This document shows, in pieces, positions 50,701 to 64,000 of a DNA stretch of 64,000 nucleotides (positions are counted from its first letter, which is position 1; every line of letters starts with the position of its first letter). Made by a program: the position numbers and the translations under genes. The stretch comes from Monarcha castaneiventris obscurior (lineage: Eukaryota; Chordata; Aves; Passeriformes; Monarchidae), in the NCBI GenBank assembly GCA_026261815.1, contig JAMPIT010000894.1, positions 57,507,647 to 57,571,646 on the forward strand, in the 5' to 3' direction. The notes under the pieces were generated by a model. It did not search any database. It saw only the letters and a list, made by a program, of their open reading frames with translations, and was not told the DNA's origin.

Positions 50701-53034
50701 CTTGAATTCTGCCTGAACTGAGGCTTTACTGATATTTGCTGAGGAATCTTTAAGCATCTTAGGGAGAAGCAAACAAAGCCAAAAATTCTTTGCTCTGTTG
50801 TGGTTCTCTCTTCATGGCATTACTTAAGATTACTGCAAAAATTATTTAAGCCTCTCTATTTGAAAAGACTGAAAAAGCAGTTATTTCATAGCTATAGCTG
50901 GTTTTCATTGCAAACAAATCTTATTTCAGAATATAACTGATAATCTGATTAAAATTTGGATGGATAGTGAGTCTGTTTTTCACATGTAATAAAATCACCC
51001 ATAGCTTAAGAATGAAAATGCTCGAACCTGTTTCTCCTCCAATTGCAGTTTAGTGGCAATTTGATGGAAAGCTGGGCACTTTCAATTCAAAATTCTCAAA
51101 AGCTGAAGGAAGGTCCTGTTTTGTGAACAAATAAAGTGGAGCTTCTGACAGCCCTCTCCCATTTCTAATGGCTAGTAATGTAAACTAGGTGACATATTTA
51201 TGCTTTCTTTTGTTTGTTTAGGATTGCTGTTGGGTGTCTGGTAGCCCTAGTGTGCTGTGTTTACTTCCGTGTACTCTTAAAAGGAAAGGCTGTTTGTACT
51301 GACCTGAATTGGTGAAAGAAGGCAGAGGAGTGCTGGGTGCAGTGATACACCACGAGAAGGGTTCCCTGCTGGTGTCTATGGCCTTTGTGGAGGTTTCCTG
51401 GCTTCCTGCAGGAGTGGCACCTCACAAATAACACAAGACATCACACACAGAACACTGGCTGAGTGAATGTGCTGATACCTTGACAACATGCACAAATAAA
51501 GGTTTATAGCCAGGGAGAAGCTGTTTGCAGTTAGTGAACTGAGAAAACAGCAGAACACTGAGAATTTTTTTAGAGATCCGAGTTGGGAAGGATTAATTGC
51601 CCCAAAGAGCTTTACAGTTCCCATTATTCTCGAAGAGTCACATGTTCTTGTGTTTGTAAATGCTGTGCTGCTCTGCTGGCTCATATCATACTGTCTCACA
51701 GAGCCTACAGAGATGTATCAAAATGATCCATTGTCCTTCCCTCCCCAAGGGTAAAATTCACCAGTTTCACAGGAGTGAGGCTGCTTTGGGCTGCAGTGCC
51801 TAAAAAAAAAGTTGAACAGATATGGCGTGATAAACCAAGACATGCTGTTTCTTCAGCCTCAGTCTATTCTCATTTGATGCAAGCAAAGTAGTTTGATTTT
51901 CATTATAGTGGGCAAATATAAAGGAAGATGCATGAAATGAACTATATCTGTAGAATCTAATTTAAAACTAGAAAGATTTTCCTTTTTCTTCTTAATGGGG
52001 TATATTTTCTTTCTCTTCCTCAAAATGGCCTTAGAACTTTACAATCTGTCCTAAAATGTCACTAGAAATGCATGTTGGCCATGATTTATAGTTTTGATGT
52101 GAAAATAAGTTATCAAGCATTGACAAGGGCCATTTGAAACTGCTGCTGCAACCCCTTAATTATTTAATGGCTGCTAAAGAACCAGTTCTTTATTAGAACT
52201 CTGACATTTGAAAAATTTCATTCAGATTTACCTGCAGGCTCAAGCATGCTTTTATCTCATTAAAAAAAGTAGAAAATATTAATGGAGAAATAATTGACAA
52301 AATCAAAGAAATTGGCCAAGGGAATGTGAGTGCACAAATTTCGAAGCATGTAAATAGTAAAACAGCAGCACTGTATCCACTGATGGCAAAGCTTACACTG
52401 ACCTCCAAAGTTGGCTCCAGAAGCAACAATGCTCCTGAAATGTTCTTTACAATGCAATGGAAAAAGGAATGTTCTGGAATGGATGCTGTGAGATGAACCT
52501 TCTCTGATAACTGATTGAAAATGTTTGTGAAAGTTCCTTTTGGAAGGCCATTTCCTTGTTATTTGTCATATAGTTTCTGTCTTTTTATCTTGTTAATTAC
52601 AGGGACGTTATTTAAGACAAGGTTCTGCCAGGGTCCTGATTTCTCTCCAGATTTAAAGATCTTTTTTCTTTTTTCATAGCTACTACTGTCATAGTATGAG
52701 TAGGAATGCTGATACCAGTTAGGGTAATATGTAATGGGGAAACTGGAAGTAGTTCAACTCTTAATCTTTAGTTGTGATCTGCCACTCAAACTAAATAATG
52801 TTTTGCTGTCCCTCCCTAGCCTTTTCTTTTTTTTTTCTTATCATAAAAAACTATTTCTAAAATATAAATCTGATTGTACAAAGTACTTAGAAATGTCAGT
52901 GTGTGAGAAAGTAAAACTTAATGCAGTCTGATTTCCCCTATTTGTAGGTATTGACTGTTGCAGTCTGAGCAAATACAAATTTTGCATCCGTTAACAGACA
53001 GAAAAGTATGCTAATACCTAAGAAGTTACCAGAA
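44778..53034. other. Intergenic, no gene seen
   Basis: The sequence is AT-rich with only chance ORFs. A short (AAT)n run lies at about 46839-46857 and a 9-bp inverted repeat at 45125-45152. No transposon end is recognisable with confidence. Confidence 0.65.
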
Positions 53035-53315
53035 AAATGGGCCAGGATCTTAGCTGAGGTGCATAGTGGCGGGAGAAGGGTGAGTGCTCAGGTATGGAGA
53101 CAGGAGCGGCTTGGATTAGGCATAGATGGAAAAAACCCTGGTTATGAGATAATTAATTACTGGAACAGGTTTGCTAGGGGGGTTGTGAAATTTTGGAGAT
53201 GTTCAAGCCCCATCTGGAGATTTTCAAGCCCCAGGCAATCTGGCTTGGTCTCACTTAGCTTTGAGCAGGAGGCTACATCAGCTCTTCAGGTTCCTTCAAA
53301 TGTAATGGTTCTCTG
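53035..53315 (+). mobile_element. CR1 LINE 3' fragment, diverged
   Basis: The CR1 3' region wording is recognisable in order: TGGAACAGGTTTGCTAGGGG, GTTGTGAAATTTTGGAGATG, TTCAAGCCCC and TTTGAGCAGGAGGCTA. A short internal duplication repeats TTCAAGCCCC. The ORF at 53008-53316 is a relic of this copy and is not a gene. Confidence 0.85.
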
Positions 53316-55850
53316 ATTAATAAAATCTCCTTTGTTGCTTAATAACTTTCATGTTAGTATACTCTGCAAGAACTGCATTAAATATTGAGGAGTCGAAATG
53401 ATTGATCAAATTAATTTTAAGGTAGGACTGAAATTTTCACTGTAATAGTTTAACCTCATTCTCCTCCAAGTTGCAGAATACAAAATCAGACCAAAGATTG
53501 CAAGTAAAGAACATGGCTCGATATGGGTGTAAAATAATCTGGTTTAGAAAAAAAATAAAATTTTTGGTTTTTAGGGTTTTCGGCTTGCCTGTCTGATGTA
53601 ATAGTTTTGAAGAATGAAACTTTTTTTTTTCCATTAGAAAGACAAAGAATACAATAAATTATCTTTCTGTGAGCTCACTTTTTCTAGTGAATTTTCCAGG
53701 GAAAGTGAGGGTGAGTACCTGACTGAATTTCATTGTAGGTAACAAAACAGTAGAGTTGCATGAAATTTCTTTCAATTTTGAAATGTGCTCTTTTTAGTCA
53801 TAGTTCCTAGAATGAGTCTTTCTGATTGACTTTCTGAGACAATTTATTCTGGTAAATTGCATCCCTGGTTTCAGTTTGTTCTGTTATGCTGTGAATTAAA
53901 GAGGGGGCCTTTCAGACAGCTCAGTGCAGTTTCTGATACTGATCTAGAAAAGGTAGTCAGTGGTTGTCCTGGAGGGTGTTGTGGTATTTCCTTCATAACA
54001 GGGTCATATTTGACTGCTGCTGTACAGACATGGGTATTTATGGGTAATTCTGTGTAATTCACTGTAATGAGTATTTTTTTTCCTTTGCTCACTCTTTGCT
54101 ACAACGTTGAGAAACTCTACTTGTTTTTTTCTAATTATTATTTGAGCCAAGAAAAACTCCAACCCTTCAAGGCATAACTTGTCGAAGAATCTTGGTTGGC
54201 TGTTAACGTTTTCCTCAAACAATGCAATCACAGTTGACTTTTGGGCCTGCCATTTCCAAATTTTGCCATGGAAAACCAGACACATTGTCTTTCACATAAC
54301 AGAATCATATACTTAAGAGTATTTTGTGATTCTGAGGTATTAATCCAGCATTAGATCCAGAGAACTGTTCATCAACATCCAAAAGCAGCAATAAATAACA
54401 AGAATATTGAGATGCGTTTTTGTTACCAGTGGTCAGAAAGAGCTGGATTTTTTACCTCTGTGAATAAAATGAGAAACATTGTATCTGAAAACTAGTCTAT
54501 GCTCATGGTTACACAGACTCACACAGTTAAAGAAATGTGATTGCTGAATCTGGGATCCATTACAGCATAACCTGATTTCTTATTTTGCATTGTTTAATAG
54601 TTCAGTGATTGTATATCATCTGTACCACTTGTGAAGCTTTAGACCATGATTTCACAGAGTGTGAGACTCTTTTTTTTTTTTTTCAATAGTAATAGCAAGA
54701 AGAAATGATTAGACATGACCTATATAACTCTCCAGCATTGAATGCGGATTATTTTTGGGGAACTCTCAGTATCAAAGGCCATTTTTTTCTGGTGCTTATT
54801 CTCTGGAACAAAAGATTAAATGTGTTCTATTCGCTATTGCTTTCTGCATTGCATTCTCTTGCTCCAGTATTTTTGGCCATGAGTTCTAATATTGCCAGGC
54901 ATTGGGAATTTTATGGAAGCATCTGCTGTCAGCAGTATGAGAATTTGGCTCCATAGTCACAGAGTTCTAGAGCACTCTGACTCCGTGTTTTTGGCCTGTA
55001 ACTAAAATAGCTACATCAATTTGCACAGAGTCAGAAATCCCCATGATGGTGCCTGGTGGGACACCAAGAAACAGATTCACTTTTCGTCAGTTGCAGCTCA
55101 TACCATAGGCAATATGTTACGTTGTAAGGGAGAATTATAGTTAGATAGAAACAGTTGTTTAAGATTATTTTCCAAGATTTCCAAGGCTGTCTTGCTTAAA
55201 AATTGTGGTAATAAAAGAATGTGATAACATAGTCTCTTTTAACAGATTTTCCAATTAATCAGTATAAACAACCCTAGCTTGTACACAAATATTGAAGACT
55301 GGTATGCACCCTTATTCAGTTTAGGAGTATGAAATACGAGCTTTACTGTGTTCAAGTAAACATTTAATTCAGTGTTTAAAAGAACTAAAAATGATGTAGT
55401 AAAATGTAAACAAATATATTTGTGGTCAGGCTATGTATGTAGGATTCTAGATACTAATCTGACTCACTTTCATGATTAATGGTCATTAAAACTCAAAAAT
55501 TCTATCAAAAGAGATATGGAGTTTTGAAAATTAGCACAGAGTAATTAAAGATATTTTATCATAAACTTTTCCACTATTTCTATTAAAACCTCCCACATTT
55601 AGTCCAGAGATCTAGAAAATAAAATGTTATGGTGAGGAACTGCAAGGACAAGAGCAAATTAAACACAAAAATGCCTGTGGTCTATGCAACCTCCATTCAC
55701 ATTCCAATCTGTAGGTGAGGCGATCATCCTTAGAGTGCTTAGGAAGAGTTTTGATTGGAGCATCTGCTTATATAAAAGTTTTTAGCATAATTTAACTGTT
55801 CTTTATTCCATTTAAACGTGAGGACATATAAAGTCATCATAGCCTGACAG

Positions 55851-55970
55851 TTCAAGAAGTGTTTGAGCAATGCTCTCAGGCACATGGTGTCACTCTTGGC
55901 CTGTGCAGGGCCAGGAGCTGGACTTGGTGATCCTGATGGGTCCCTTCCAAATCAGCAAATTCTATGATTC
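55851..55970 (+). mobile_element. CR1 LINE 3' end, truncated
   Basis: The sequence reads TTCAAGAAGTGTTTGAGCAA, GCTCTCAGGCACATGGTGTC, GTGCAGGGCCAGGAGCTGGA, GTGATCCTGATGGGTCCCTT and ends TTCTATGATTC. This is the canonical end of an avian CR1 subfamily. Confidence 0.93.
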
Positions 55971-58900
55971 AGTGAATGTTTCCTAGATGGTTTTCTCTTA
56001 ATGGATATAATATTAATCTTTATAAATTATTTTAACCTCTGCTAGATGCATGATTCTGAAACATACAAGAATTCCAAAGAAGAAATCTGATTACTTGAAC
56101 ATACGGGATTAAATAATTTGCTTCAAAAATGATATCATCTTCTTTTCCTCTGAAGAAAACCTTTCCATTACTTCTGATTGTAATCTTTTATTGATAAATC
56201 AATATTTAATGTTAGAAGATTTAAAACTAAGTCTTACTCTTCAGAGGCATGTGCCCAATGCCAAAGAGGAAACATTTGACATATTTACTATCAGTTTTTG
56301 GTTTACCACAAACATTATATGACAGAGAGGGCAGAGGAAGCTTTCATTAATGGTGTGAACCCATAAGCTGAATTTATTAGGCTGTTACTGAGGCTTTGCA
56401 TTGCTTTTCAACTGCTGTGTGTTCCACATAGTGTTTAATAATTGGGGTATAAGAAAAGAGTATTGCAAAGCTTCAGTGGAAAAAGAGGCACATCTCAAAA
56501 AAAAATCTACCATTTACGTAATTTCAAAGGTTCCAGTAAGCAAGCAGGAGAGTAAATCACAAATTTTGCCAATTCAGTAGCTGCTAAGCCATATCGTAGT
56601 AGTTACGGGGGAAGTATCACGATTTTCCTTTCCAAGAGTTACAAGATTTCCTAGTTTTGTAAATTTAAATTTTTTGTCTGTCACTGCATATGTATCAGTG
56701 AAAAAGAATTGTAAACCAAGTGAACACTTAAAGTTGTAAGTACTTGGGAATTCTAAATCCATGTCACTGCTATCCAGCACAAATGGAATTTTAAAGTGCT
56801 TTGAGGTCAGCATTTACACTGTCTGGTTTAGAGTCCATGAAATAAATCATTATAATAAGCTATGAGTTCAGCACTTGTTACTTCTTTCTTATGTTTAGTA
56901 CAGCAACAGTCTGAGAATAAATCAGATGAGTATAGAATATTTTGTTATGTGGTTGGAGTTCAAAAGGAAGAAGGTGAATTATAAATGATTGAATTAAATA
57001 TAAACCGACACCTCAACATCTACATGAAATATTTATTTTTATTACAGGATTTCTACTTTAAAGGTGTTATTACTGAAATCCAGGGAGGCTTTACCAGTGA
57101 AGAGGAAAAAGGCTTGATGGACAGAACATAGCTTGAAAATTCATCACCCTACACGCAACCTGAAAATTCAGTGCATTTTGAGGACAAATTGGGAATGGTA
57201 TAATTTTTAGGTATTACCATTTGCTTATATATCATATACATCCAAGCTATGGAGTCCTTTATCTTTAAAATTATATTTTTTTTTCAGTTTCAGCTTTAGT
57301 CATGTCTCAGGTTGCCTTTCATGTAAAATGAAAATATAGGACAAAAATAGTATTACCTTACATAAGAAATTGTCCTTATATAGGCAGTAGGGGAGTTTAA
57401 GAGCTATGTAGGCCTTGTGCTGACATTTATTCTTGGAGTAAATTTCATAATGTACAAGTCAACTTCTAACTCTGATTAGTTCACAGGCACCTAAGTATGG
57501 GAGAAATAATTTCTCTTGTAACTTATTTGTGTGAATAAATGCAAATAGCTGCAATTACACCCCCCCCCCGATTTTTGAATTTCAATCGTCTTGAAGATTC
57601 ATGTCAGTAAAACTGAAATGCATGAATCTTTGTAGAGACAAAAGCCAAAAGGGATTTGTGTATACCCAGAAAACTTCAGTGGACATCAGAGTGAATACAC
57701 TTGATTTTTTCTTAGTAGCATTTTCTTATAATCTGGTTGGTTTTGGGGTTTTTTTAAACACTGAGCCCCTGTGAGAGAAAAAATGGATACTGTGTCTCTA
57801 AAATCATGTGAGATATCTTTATGCATCTATCTATATCTCTATCTTTATACCTTCTGAGCATCAAACAAAACTTAAACCCCCCCCAACCCAAAAAAACCCC
57901 GTAGTTTTGTGAGCTTAAAGAATGTGTGACATTTGACAGGCTGAGTTGAAAGGATTAAGGTGTAGAGAAACAGAGGTAACATGAGAGAGACATCTTTGAT
58001 TTATTCATTACTTTGTAATGCAACAATACAAGAAAAGTAAGGAAGCAGTTTTTAAGTAATAAGGAAACAATTTCCATTTTAAAAAGAAGATTAAATGCTG
58101 GGTGTTCTTAAGGATTTGCCCCTGCTACCTACCTCTCCACTGAAATTTTTTAATCTTTTGTACATTGGCTTTGCTGTGGAAACTAATCAGTCTGCAGTTC
58201 ATCTCAGGAGACAGAGTCAAAAGCTTGAATCCTGTGCTCATTTTTGAGGTGGTGTGTGGTAATCCAATTAGATTGCTGCTTCTACTTACTGAATTTAAGC
58301 CTTATCAGTGTTGAGACTGCTGAATAAAAATCTTGACATGTTTACCAATTTGTATAACCATTTTTAGTGGTGAATTCTCAAATAGTTCTGTCTTTATGTG
58401 AGAGTTCAAATAGAATGTTTTAGTTGATCCTTTGGGAAAAGCCTTGATGCACTGCAGCTCACTTTGTTATTGGTTTTCAGGTTGATTGAAATGGTCACAC
58501 ATTTCTCAGTGTACTGTGCTGTTATCTTTGCCTTTACAGGGTCATTTCTTCATCTTCATTCATTGGCAATGTAGACATCATTACTTTAATGTTTTCAAAG
58601 GTCATGGAGTTCCTGTACGTTATAAAAAGCTTCTCAAATTTGTGTTGCAAAGCTTCTGAAGAAAGGCCCAGAGCTCTACAGTAAGCTGTGGTTGTAAACA
58701 GAAATAAGTGGTTTCTGCAGTATTTGACTTTGTGCTAACCTAATGTGGTGTATAAATCAGATTTTATCTTTGTTCAGTTGCTGAAGATACATAATGATCT
58801 CACCTACAAAATAACCTAAATTGGTATTCCACTCACAGAAAAAACAAAAAATGGGTGTACTTTGAATTATAGTCTGTATCTTGAACTTTTGCTTCTTGTA

Positions 58901-60506
58901 ATGATGTGTACTCTATTACCAAAACATATTGTCTAACATTGATGAAGGAGTAATTAATCTACAGCTAGAAAACACAATAAAATTAACTTGTTAACACCAG
59001 GTAATTGCATTTCTTTCACAGTACCTGTATGAAAGTGAATTCAGCATTACTGTAATAATAAAATGTAATGAATTCAACCCTTTAACAAACTAATATTACT
59101 TAGAATTTAGTATTGGAAATACAGATTTGTACAACTTGGTTCAATATATCAGCTTTAGCAAATGTTAGACACATCTGAAGCCACTATACATTTTTCCAAA
59201 TTAATTTGTAATATATGGATTTTCTGCAGTGGCTACAAACCAAGTTCTTTTGTCAATAAAGGGCTTGTTTTTGCCTTTTTTAGCATCCTAGGAGGGTGTT
59301 GCATAATCTTAAACAGATGAAAGGAAATAGCTTTTAATATGCTTTATTAAAATTTACAATTCTCAGGCTAAAGGGAAAATTTGATAAGGACTGGGCAGCT
59401 TCTGTACTCTAATGTTTCCTAATTAATTGTTTTCTTATTGTTGTTGGGTATGTCCCTCTTCCAGATCTGTTCCATCCACATGGCATTGTTTTTGCAATTA
59501 TATTGCCCTTGTGAGCCCTTTGTGGCGTGTTCCATCAGTTTTCATTTCACTTTCAGAGTCTGATAGTCAACGTAGGTTGTGAGTTGGTTGTGTAATATAA
59601 AATGTTTTGTTATTGTTCTTATTGCACGAAAAATTCTGCAAATTCCTGATTTGTTTAAAGCTCACATGTGTTCTATCATCTCAATTCATGTATATTGCAG
59701 TGGGCCTGGAGGGGGATCCAGTCAGATACTGCTATTAGTCTAGAAACAAATATATCATAAAATCTAGTCCTACATTAATCTTATAGTGTCTAGTGAGCTG
59801 TATGAGAACAATCTGGACTATCACAAGATGACAGGAAAAGCACATGTGTATATATAGATGAGAGAGAAACTTTTATGGGAGAAGGGAACATTTTCCCACA
59901 GCAGGAATATTCACGAAGTGTTTATGCAGAAATGGAAAAATTTCTTTCTCAAAGAACAATTGCTCTCTTAAGACACATCTTGAGTGTTCAGGAATACTCT
60001 GAATGTATTTTCCCCTTCCATATGAGGAGAAAGTTCCCTCCAAATCCAAAGGTTTCTCTGCTTCTCTTAATCTGAATGCAGTGAAGACCAATGTTGCTGC
60101 TACGGTACCATGTGAATTTTGGTTTGAGGCTGTTTTACAGCTATTGCTGGACAAACAGGTGTTCTTGCTATCCTTCCACTCAAGGTCTGATTCTGTGCTG
60201 CCGTGGCAGAAATTAGGACTGATGATGCATTATTGCATGCATGCTTTCCTCCATCCATGCATACATCCTCCTGCATGCATACACACATTTGTACACTCAG
60301 TTGTTCCTCTGAGATTTTGCTTCTGAACAAGAATGCAAATTTTTCTTCGATGTTACACAAGACCACGCATGGTTCATCGCGATTTTGCTGACAACTCGTG
60401 TCAGCAAAATCCTGTATAGAATAGATTAAAAATAGTCTTGCTCATGGATTGTGCAGTATTAGTCACTGACAGTAAGCAGAGTGGTAACTTTGTGATAGCT
60501 TAAGAT
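55971..60506. other. Intergenic, no gene seen
   Basis: This stretch contains a C10 run at 57560-57569, a CTAT-rich simple repeat near 57826-57850 and C/A-rich runs near 57877-57900. No exon-like signal is seen. Confidence 0.65.
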
Positions 60507-60515
60507 CAAGACACT

Positions 60516-61070
60516 CTCGCTTTCAAGGGTCCGGTGGTGGACAACCCACTGTGTTGCAACCTTCCTAGAGAAAGCGTCCTGCCAGGGAAAGGCTTCTCCA
60601 GAAGCTTTAGCAACTTCCCTGAGCGACAGGTGATTCCAGCATGTGTAGCAACTTCTCTGCTACAAGTCATATCAGCTCTTTGTAGTTCAGCTCTTTGTGA
60701 AATCACCCAGGCAGAACTCGGGGACAGAGAGACAGGAGCCTCATACAGCAATTCCACAGAGGCAGCCTTTATTGTCCAGCAGCCCCCGCAAAGGGCAGGC
60801 CAGAGACAAGAACACCCTGTTGCCAGCGGTAGGAGCAGAGGTTATATGGGGAAGGCAGGGGGTGGGGTAGAAACCAATTAGCCAGTGGGATACAGGCTAT
60901 TACCATAAAGAAGCAAGGCATGGTGGGGGTGGTTCACTTTGTCGCCATGACCAGAGGAAGGTTGCTTATCTCTGGGAAGAGTGTTTTTGCCCTCAGGCCT
61001 CTCTCCTCCAAAGGGAGTGCAGAGGGCTCCTGCACCGAGGGCTCCTGGGCCAAAGGCTCACATCCTTCCA
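60516..61070 (-). mobile_element. Solo LTR, probably ERVK-like
   Basis: A 555-bp GC-richer block is flanked by identical 9-bp repeats CAAGACACT at 60507-60515 and 61071-61079. On the minus strand it starts TGGAAGGATGTGAGCC and carries ACAATAAAGGCTGCC as a poly(A) signal about 300 bp in. The terminal CA expected at the 3' end is not obvious, so the exact ends and the true duplication length (usually 6 bp in ERVK) are uncertain. The ORFs at 60506-60881 fall within it and are spurious. Confidence 0.7.
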
Positions 61071-61079
61071 CAAGACACT

Positions 61080-64000
61080 ATCAAATATAAAAAAATAGTG
61101 GTACTTAATCAGCCGCTCATCAATACCAACATATTCATATAATGAAAAGCTGTTTCTCTTTTGTGTCTTTTGCTTGGACTGCTACATGAGCCTGTGATTT
61201 TACAGGGAAAATTCAGAAAGTATGGGAAGAGAAGCTCATTCCCAGCACATCATAGACTTCCAGTAAACCCCACCCTGTGCTGTATCCAACACAGCTGTTA
61301 GGCAAAATTGCATGTGGCACTGTAGGCTTCTTCTTGCCCTATGCTGAAAAAACTATTAGTGCTACTACAGAAAAATACATAGAGAGTAAGCACTTTATTT
61401 TTTGCAATGTTATTTTTGAGCTGTATCATAAAACAAAAGTAAGATTCTCTTTTATATTCTCAAAATGAAAATACACATGAATAGACAACTTGAGTGACAG
61501 GCAGGGTGTTCTGAAAACTTGGGAAACTTGTTCTCCACAAGAATGCTGTCTGTTGGTTTTGGGGTTTGAATAACAGGCCGTTTGAATAACTGTTTGAATA
61601 ACAGTTATAACTGCTGAATACAATGCAAAGAAGAAGGTACAATTTGGCTAAAACTGAGGTTTGAACCTGACAAATTATTTGCTACTTGCATCTTAAACGA
61701 TGGTATTCCTGCAATCTCAAATTAGTGCCAAATTAATTACTAAACAAGGTTAGGAGAGCGTTGAAGTGGTTAATCACATGCCATCTGCTTCCCTGCCATA
61801 TCTGGCTCATGACATGGAGGAGTAGGATTCAGACCACCATCCTTCAGATGTCTTTTCACACAGGCAGAGAGAAAATACGGCTCTTGCATGTTTTTAATAC
61901 AGATTCTGTTCTTCCATTCCTGTCTGTAAGGGACTGATTACAAGACCAGAGAAAGTAATTTTGAAAGTCAGACAGCTTTTCTTCAGGGCTGAATAAATGT
62001 TTGAGTAGTGCAATGGTCTGAGAAAATGACTGCAGTGTGCTCATTCTACCTAAGGTGGTTTCTTCATGTTTTTTGATTTGAGGAAAGAAAAAGAGGCTAT
62101 TGTCCTTTAAATAGTTTGCACTACATTGCATTATCCCATGTGGGGCACATACACAAAAATGGCTTGATCTACAGTCTTTGAAAGCCAGCACCCAGAGGCT
62201 GAATTTGTAATTTTAATTAAGCTGTAAATGCCTTCACAGCTCAGTTTGTGCTTTATTTCACAGAAACTTTTCAGTCCATTCAGAAGTAAGCTACTTTAGT
62301 AGCTTCTGCAAGATTAGAAGCTGAGGAGAACTGCTACTCCTGTTTTGCTCCTCAAAGTCATAAATTATGACTGTGTCCTGTTGTACTTCCCATTTTGGGC
62401 TCCCTAAGATCAGCAACTGAAGCAGGTGAATGGCTCATGGTTGGGGCACTGCCATACTAATGAGGGACAAGCGTTCTGATTAAGGTCTCTGTTGGTACAA
62501 CTTCCTTTAGGACTGCAGAAAGCCACTTGGCTTCTTGTGAGTGAATTTCCTCACAATAAGATGAGGTTCAGCAGGATATTCTTACTTCAGAAGTATGTTG
62601 TAAAGACAAGTATTTGCAGATTTTTAGGGTTACAATATATTACAGCAGCAGATGCAATGTGAGTCACCCTGTGTAAAAGAGTCACCCTACCAATGCTGTA
62701 CCATCAAAGTATTTTGATGCCAACAGTTTTTGTGTTCAAGGTAATGTTCTTTCAATTCTCAGTGGAGAACTATTAAACTCCATTATCCCCAGTCTCCTAC
62801 TGCATGTGCTTGCCTTGTGAGCATCCTGTGAGGGGCAATGAATAATTTTGCACTTTTTGAGCAGGCTACACACCCACTTACTCACAAAGTTTTCATGTGT
62901 GCCCCAACTTACGTTCAGCTGCAAGGAGAGTCTTCATCAAAAACCAGTGCAAACTGAGGAGGAATGAGGTAGGTGAGGGAAGGTTGAGGGGCTGTATGTA
63001 TCACAAAGACACAACTCAAAGCTTACAATGAATACAGTTCCTGTAAGGTCCTAATGCAAACCTCCAGCCAAATCAACAAAAATGAGCAAGTATCAGTACG
63101 ATACATGGCTGGCTGCATTTTGAAAGCTGAGCTCTTAAGAAATATCCATAGGAAGTCTTTTCTGTGAAATGCTAATCTGATCATGAAAAATGCCTCTAGT
63201 AAGGTGCATTTCATTTTTAGAAATTATGTTCTAAATTTTGTGGATTTATATGGTTTTTTTTCATTATAGCACAGTATTCTAGGTAATCAGAGAATTAGTG
63301 AAGGAAGATTTCTGTAATAATCATTTTACAGAATACATCTCGTTCTGAAACTATTCAGTCTGTTTAAATCTGAGTTTTGCATTTGTGCTTCACTAAAAGT
63401 CCTTCAGCCAACAGTGGGAGTTAGAATGATGCAAAGACTTCAGAACTGGAACTAGATTCTTTCCCAATCTTTGTAAAATCAGAATGAGGGTCTGGATAGA
63501 AATAATATCTCTGGTCCTTATGTCATTACATAAGGAAGCTGTAATCTCTCTTTTGAAACCATTTTTATCTATAGTATGCTGCCTAAGTTCTTACCTTTCA
63601 AAGACTAAAATAAACAAGAATTCTGGAGATTCCACTATTAATATTGTAAAAATTATCCTTGAATGTGTTCGTTTGAACTAAGATGTGCTTCTTGTAGCCC
63701 CAGCTAAGTCATAATTGTGCCTCATGATTGTGCTTGTGTTGATTATAATTGTATTGCCAATTGCTGCCACGTTGTACTAAGTGCATCACTAAAAAACAGA
63801 CTTCTGTTCATTTACTGTTGTACTTGGCTCAGACTCAAAATTTCTGATGATTTCCTTTTTCTCCAGTCATTCTTGGCCCAGACATTTCTCATTCAATGTA
63901 TACAGAGTTTTCCATAGCGAATTCCCTTCTCCCAGATGAATTTCTGAATACTTCATATTTGGAATCATTGCGCTGTCTCCTTTTTGTACTGGTTCATTCT
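61080..64000. other. Intergenic, no gene seen
   Basis: Only short chance ORFs are present. A small cluster of three GTTTGAATAAC copies lies at about 61563-61605. By synteny KCNA4 should be further right, outside the window. Confidence 0.65.

Noticed and set aside
51200..51700. Possible LTR with ACAAATAAAGG near 51495
   Set aside because: No termini, no TATA-like box at the right distance and no family wording could be found.
59873..60391. Dense overlapping ORFs on both strands
   Set aside because: Open frames occur on both strands at once, no peptide resembles a known protein, and part of the block is a CATGCATG-type simple repeat.

Overview
This is a vertebrate nuclear genomic window, almost certainly from a bird. 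The evidence is AT-rich sequence with small split exons, three truncated 3' ends of CR1 retrotransposons, several ERV solo LTRs of avian type, and two recognisable protein-coding genes whose proteins have avian-like sequence. I cannot name the species. There are no prokaryotic genes, CRISPR arrays, rRNA genes or tRNA genes that I can support.

Layout. (1) Positions 1-9300, minus strand: ARL14EP, complete as a 260-codon coding sequence in three coding exons. It has a 3' UTR to the left, and its promoter and non-coding first exon lie in a CpG island at about 8640-9310. Two LTRs lie in its introns. (2) Positions 8864-9990: three tandem arrays in and just beyond the CpG island, with unit lengths of 33, 10 and 21 bp. 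The 21-bp minisatellite has about 32 copies and keeps five reading frames open, so the long ORFs there are artefacts. (3) About 10.3-32.8 kb: intergenic, AT-rich, with one CR1 end, a hexanucleotide repeat, small tandem duplications and one CNE-like stretch near 31.5 kb. (4) Positions 32795-33382: an ERVL-type solo LTR. (5) About 33.9-37.5 kb, minus strand: FSHB, the follicle-stimulating hormone beta subunit. It is complete (131 codons, two coding exons and a short non-coding exon 1), with a TATA box and probably a long 3' UTR. (6) From 37.6 kb to the end: a gene desert with two CR1 ends, one ERVK-like LTR and one orphan exon-like ORF at 44.6 kb.

The order FSHB then ARL14EP on one strand matches the conserved KCNA4-FSHB-ARL14EP-MPPED2 block of human 11p14. 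By that synteny, MPPED2 should lie left of the window and KCNA4 right of it. The two genes are neighbours without any known shared pathway: FSHB is a pituitary hormone subunit, and ARL14EP is a broadly expressed intracellular adaptor.

I found no convincing new biological system. The leads most worth checking are the orphan terminal-exon-like ORF at 44595-44777, the nested tandem arrays at the ARL14EP promoter, and the CNE-like block at about 31.4-31.7 kb.
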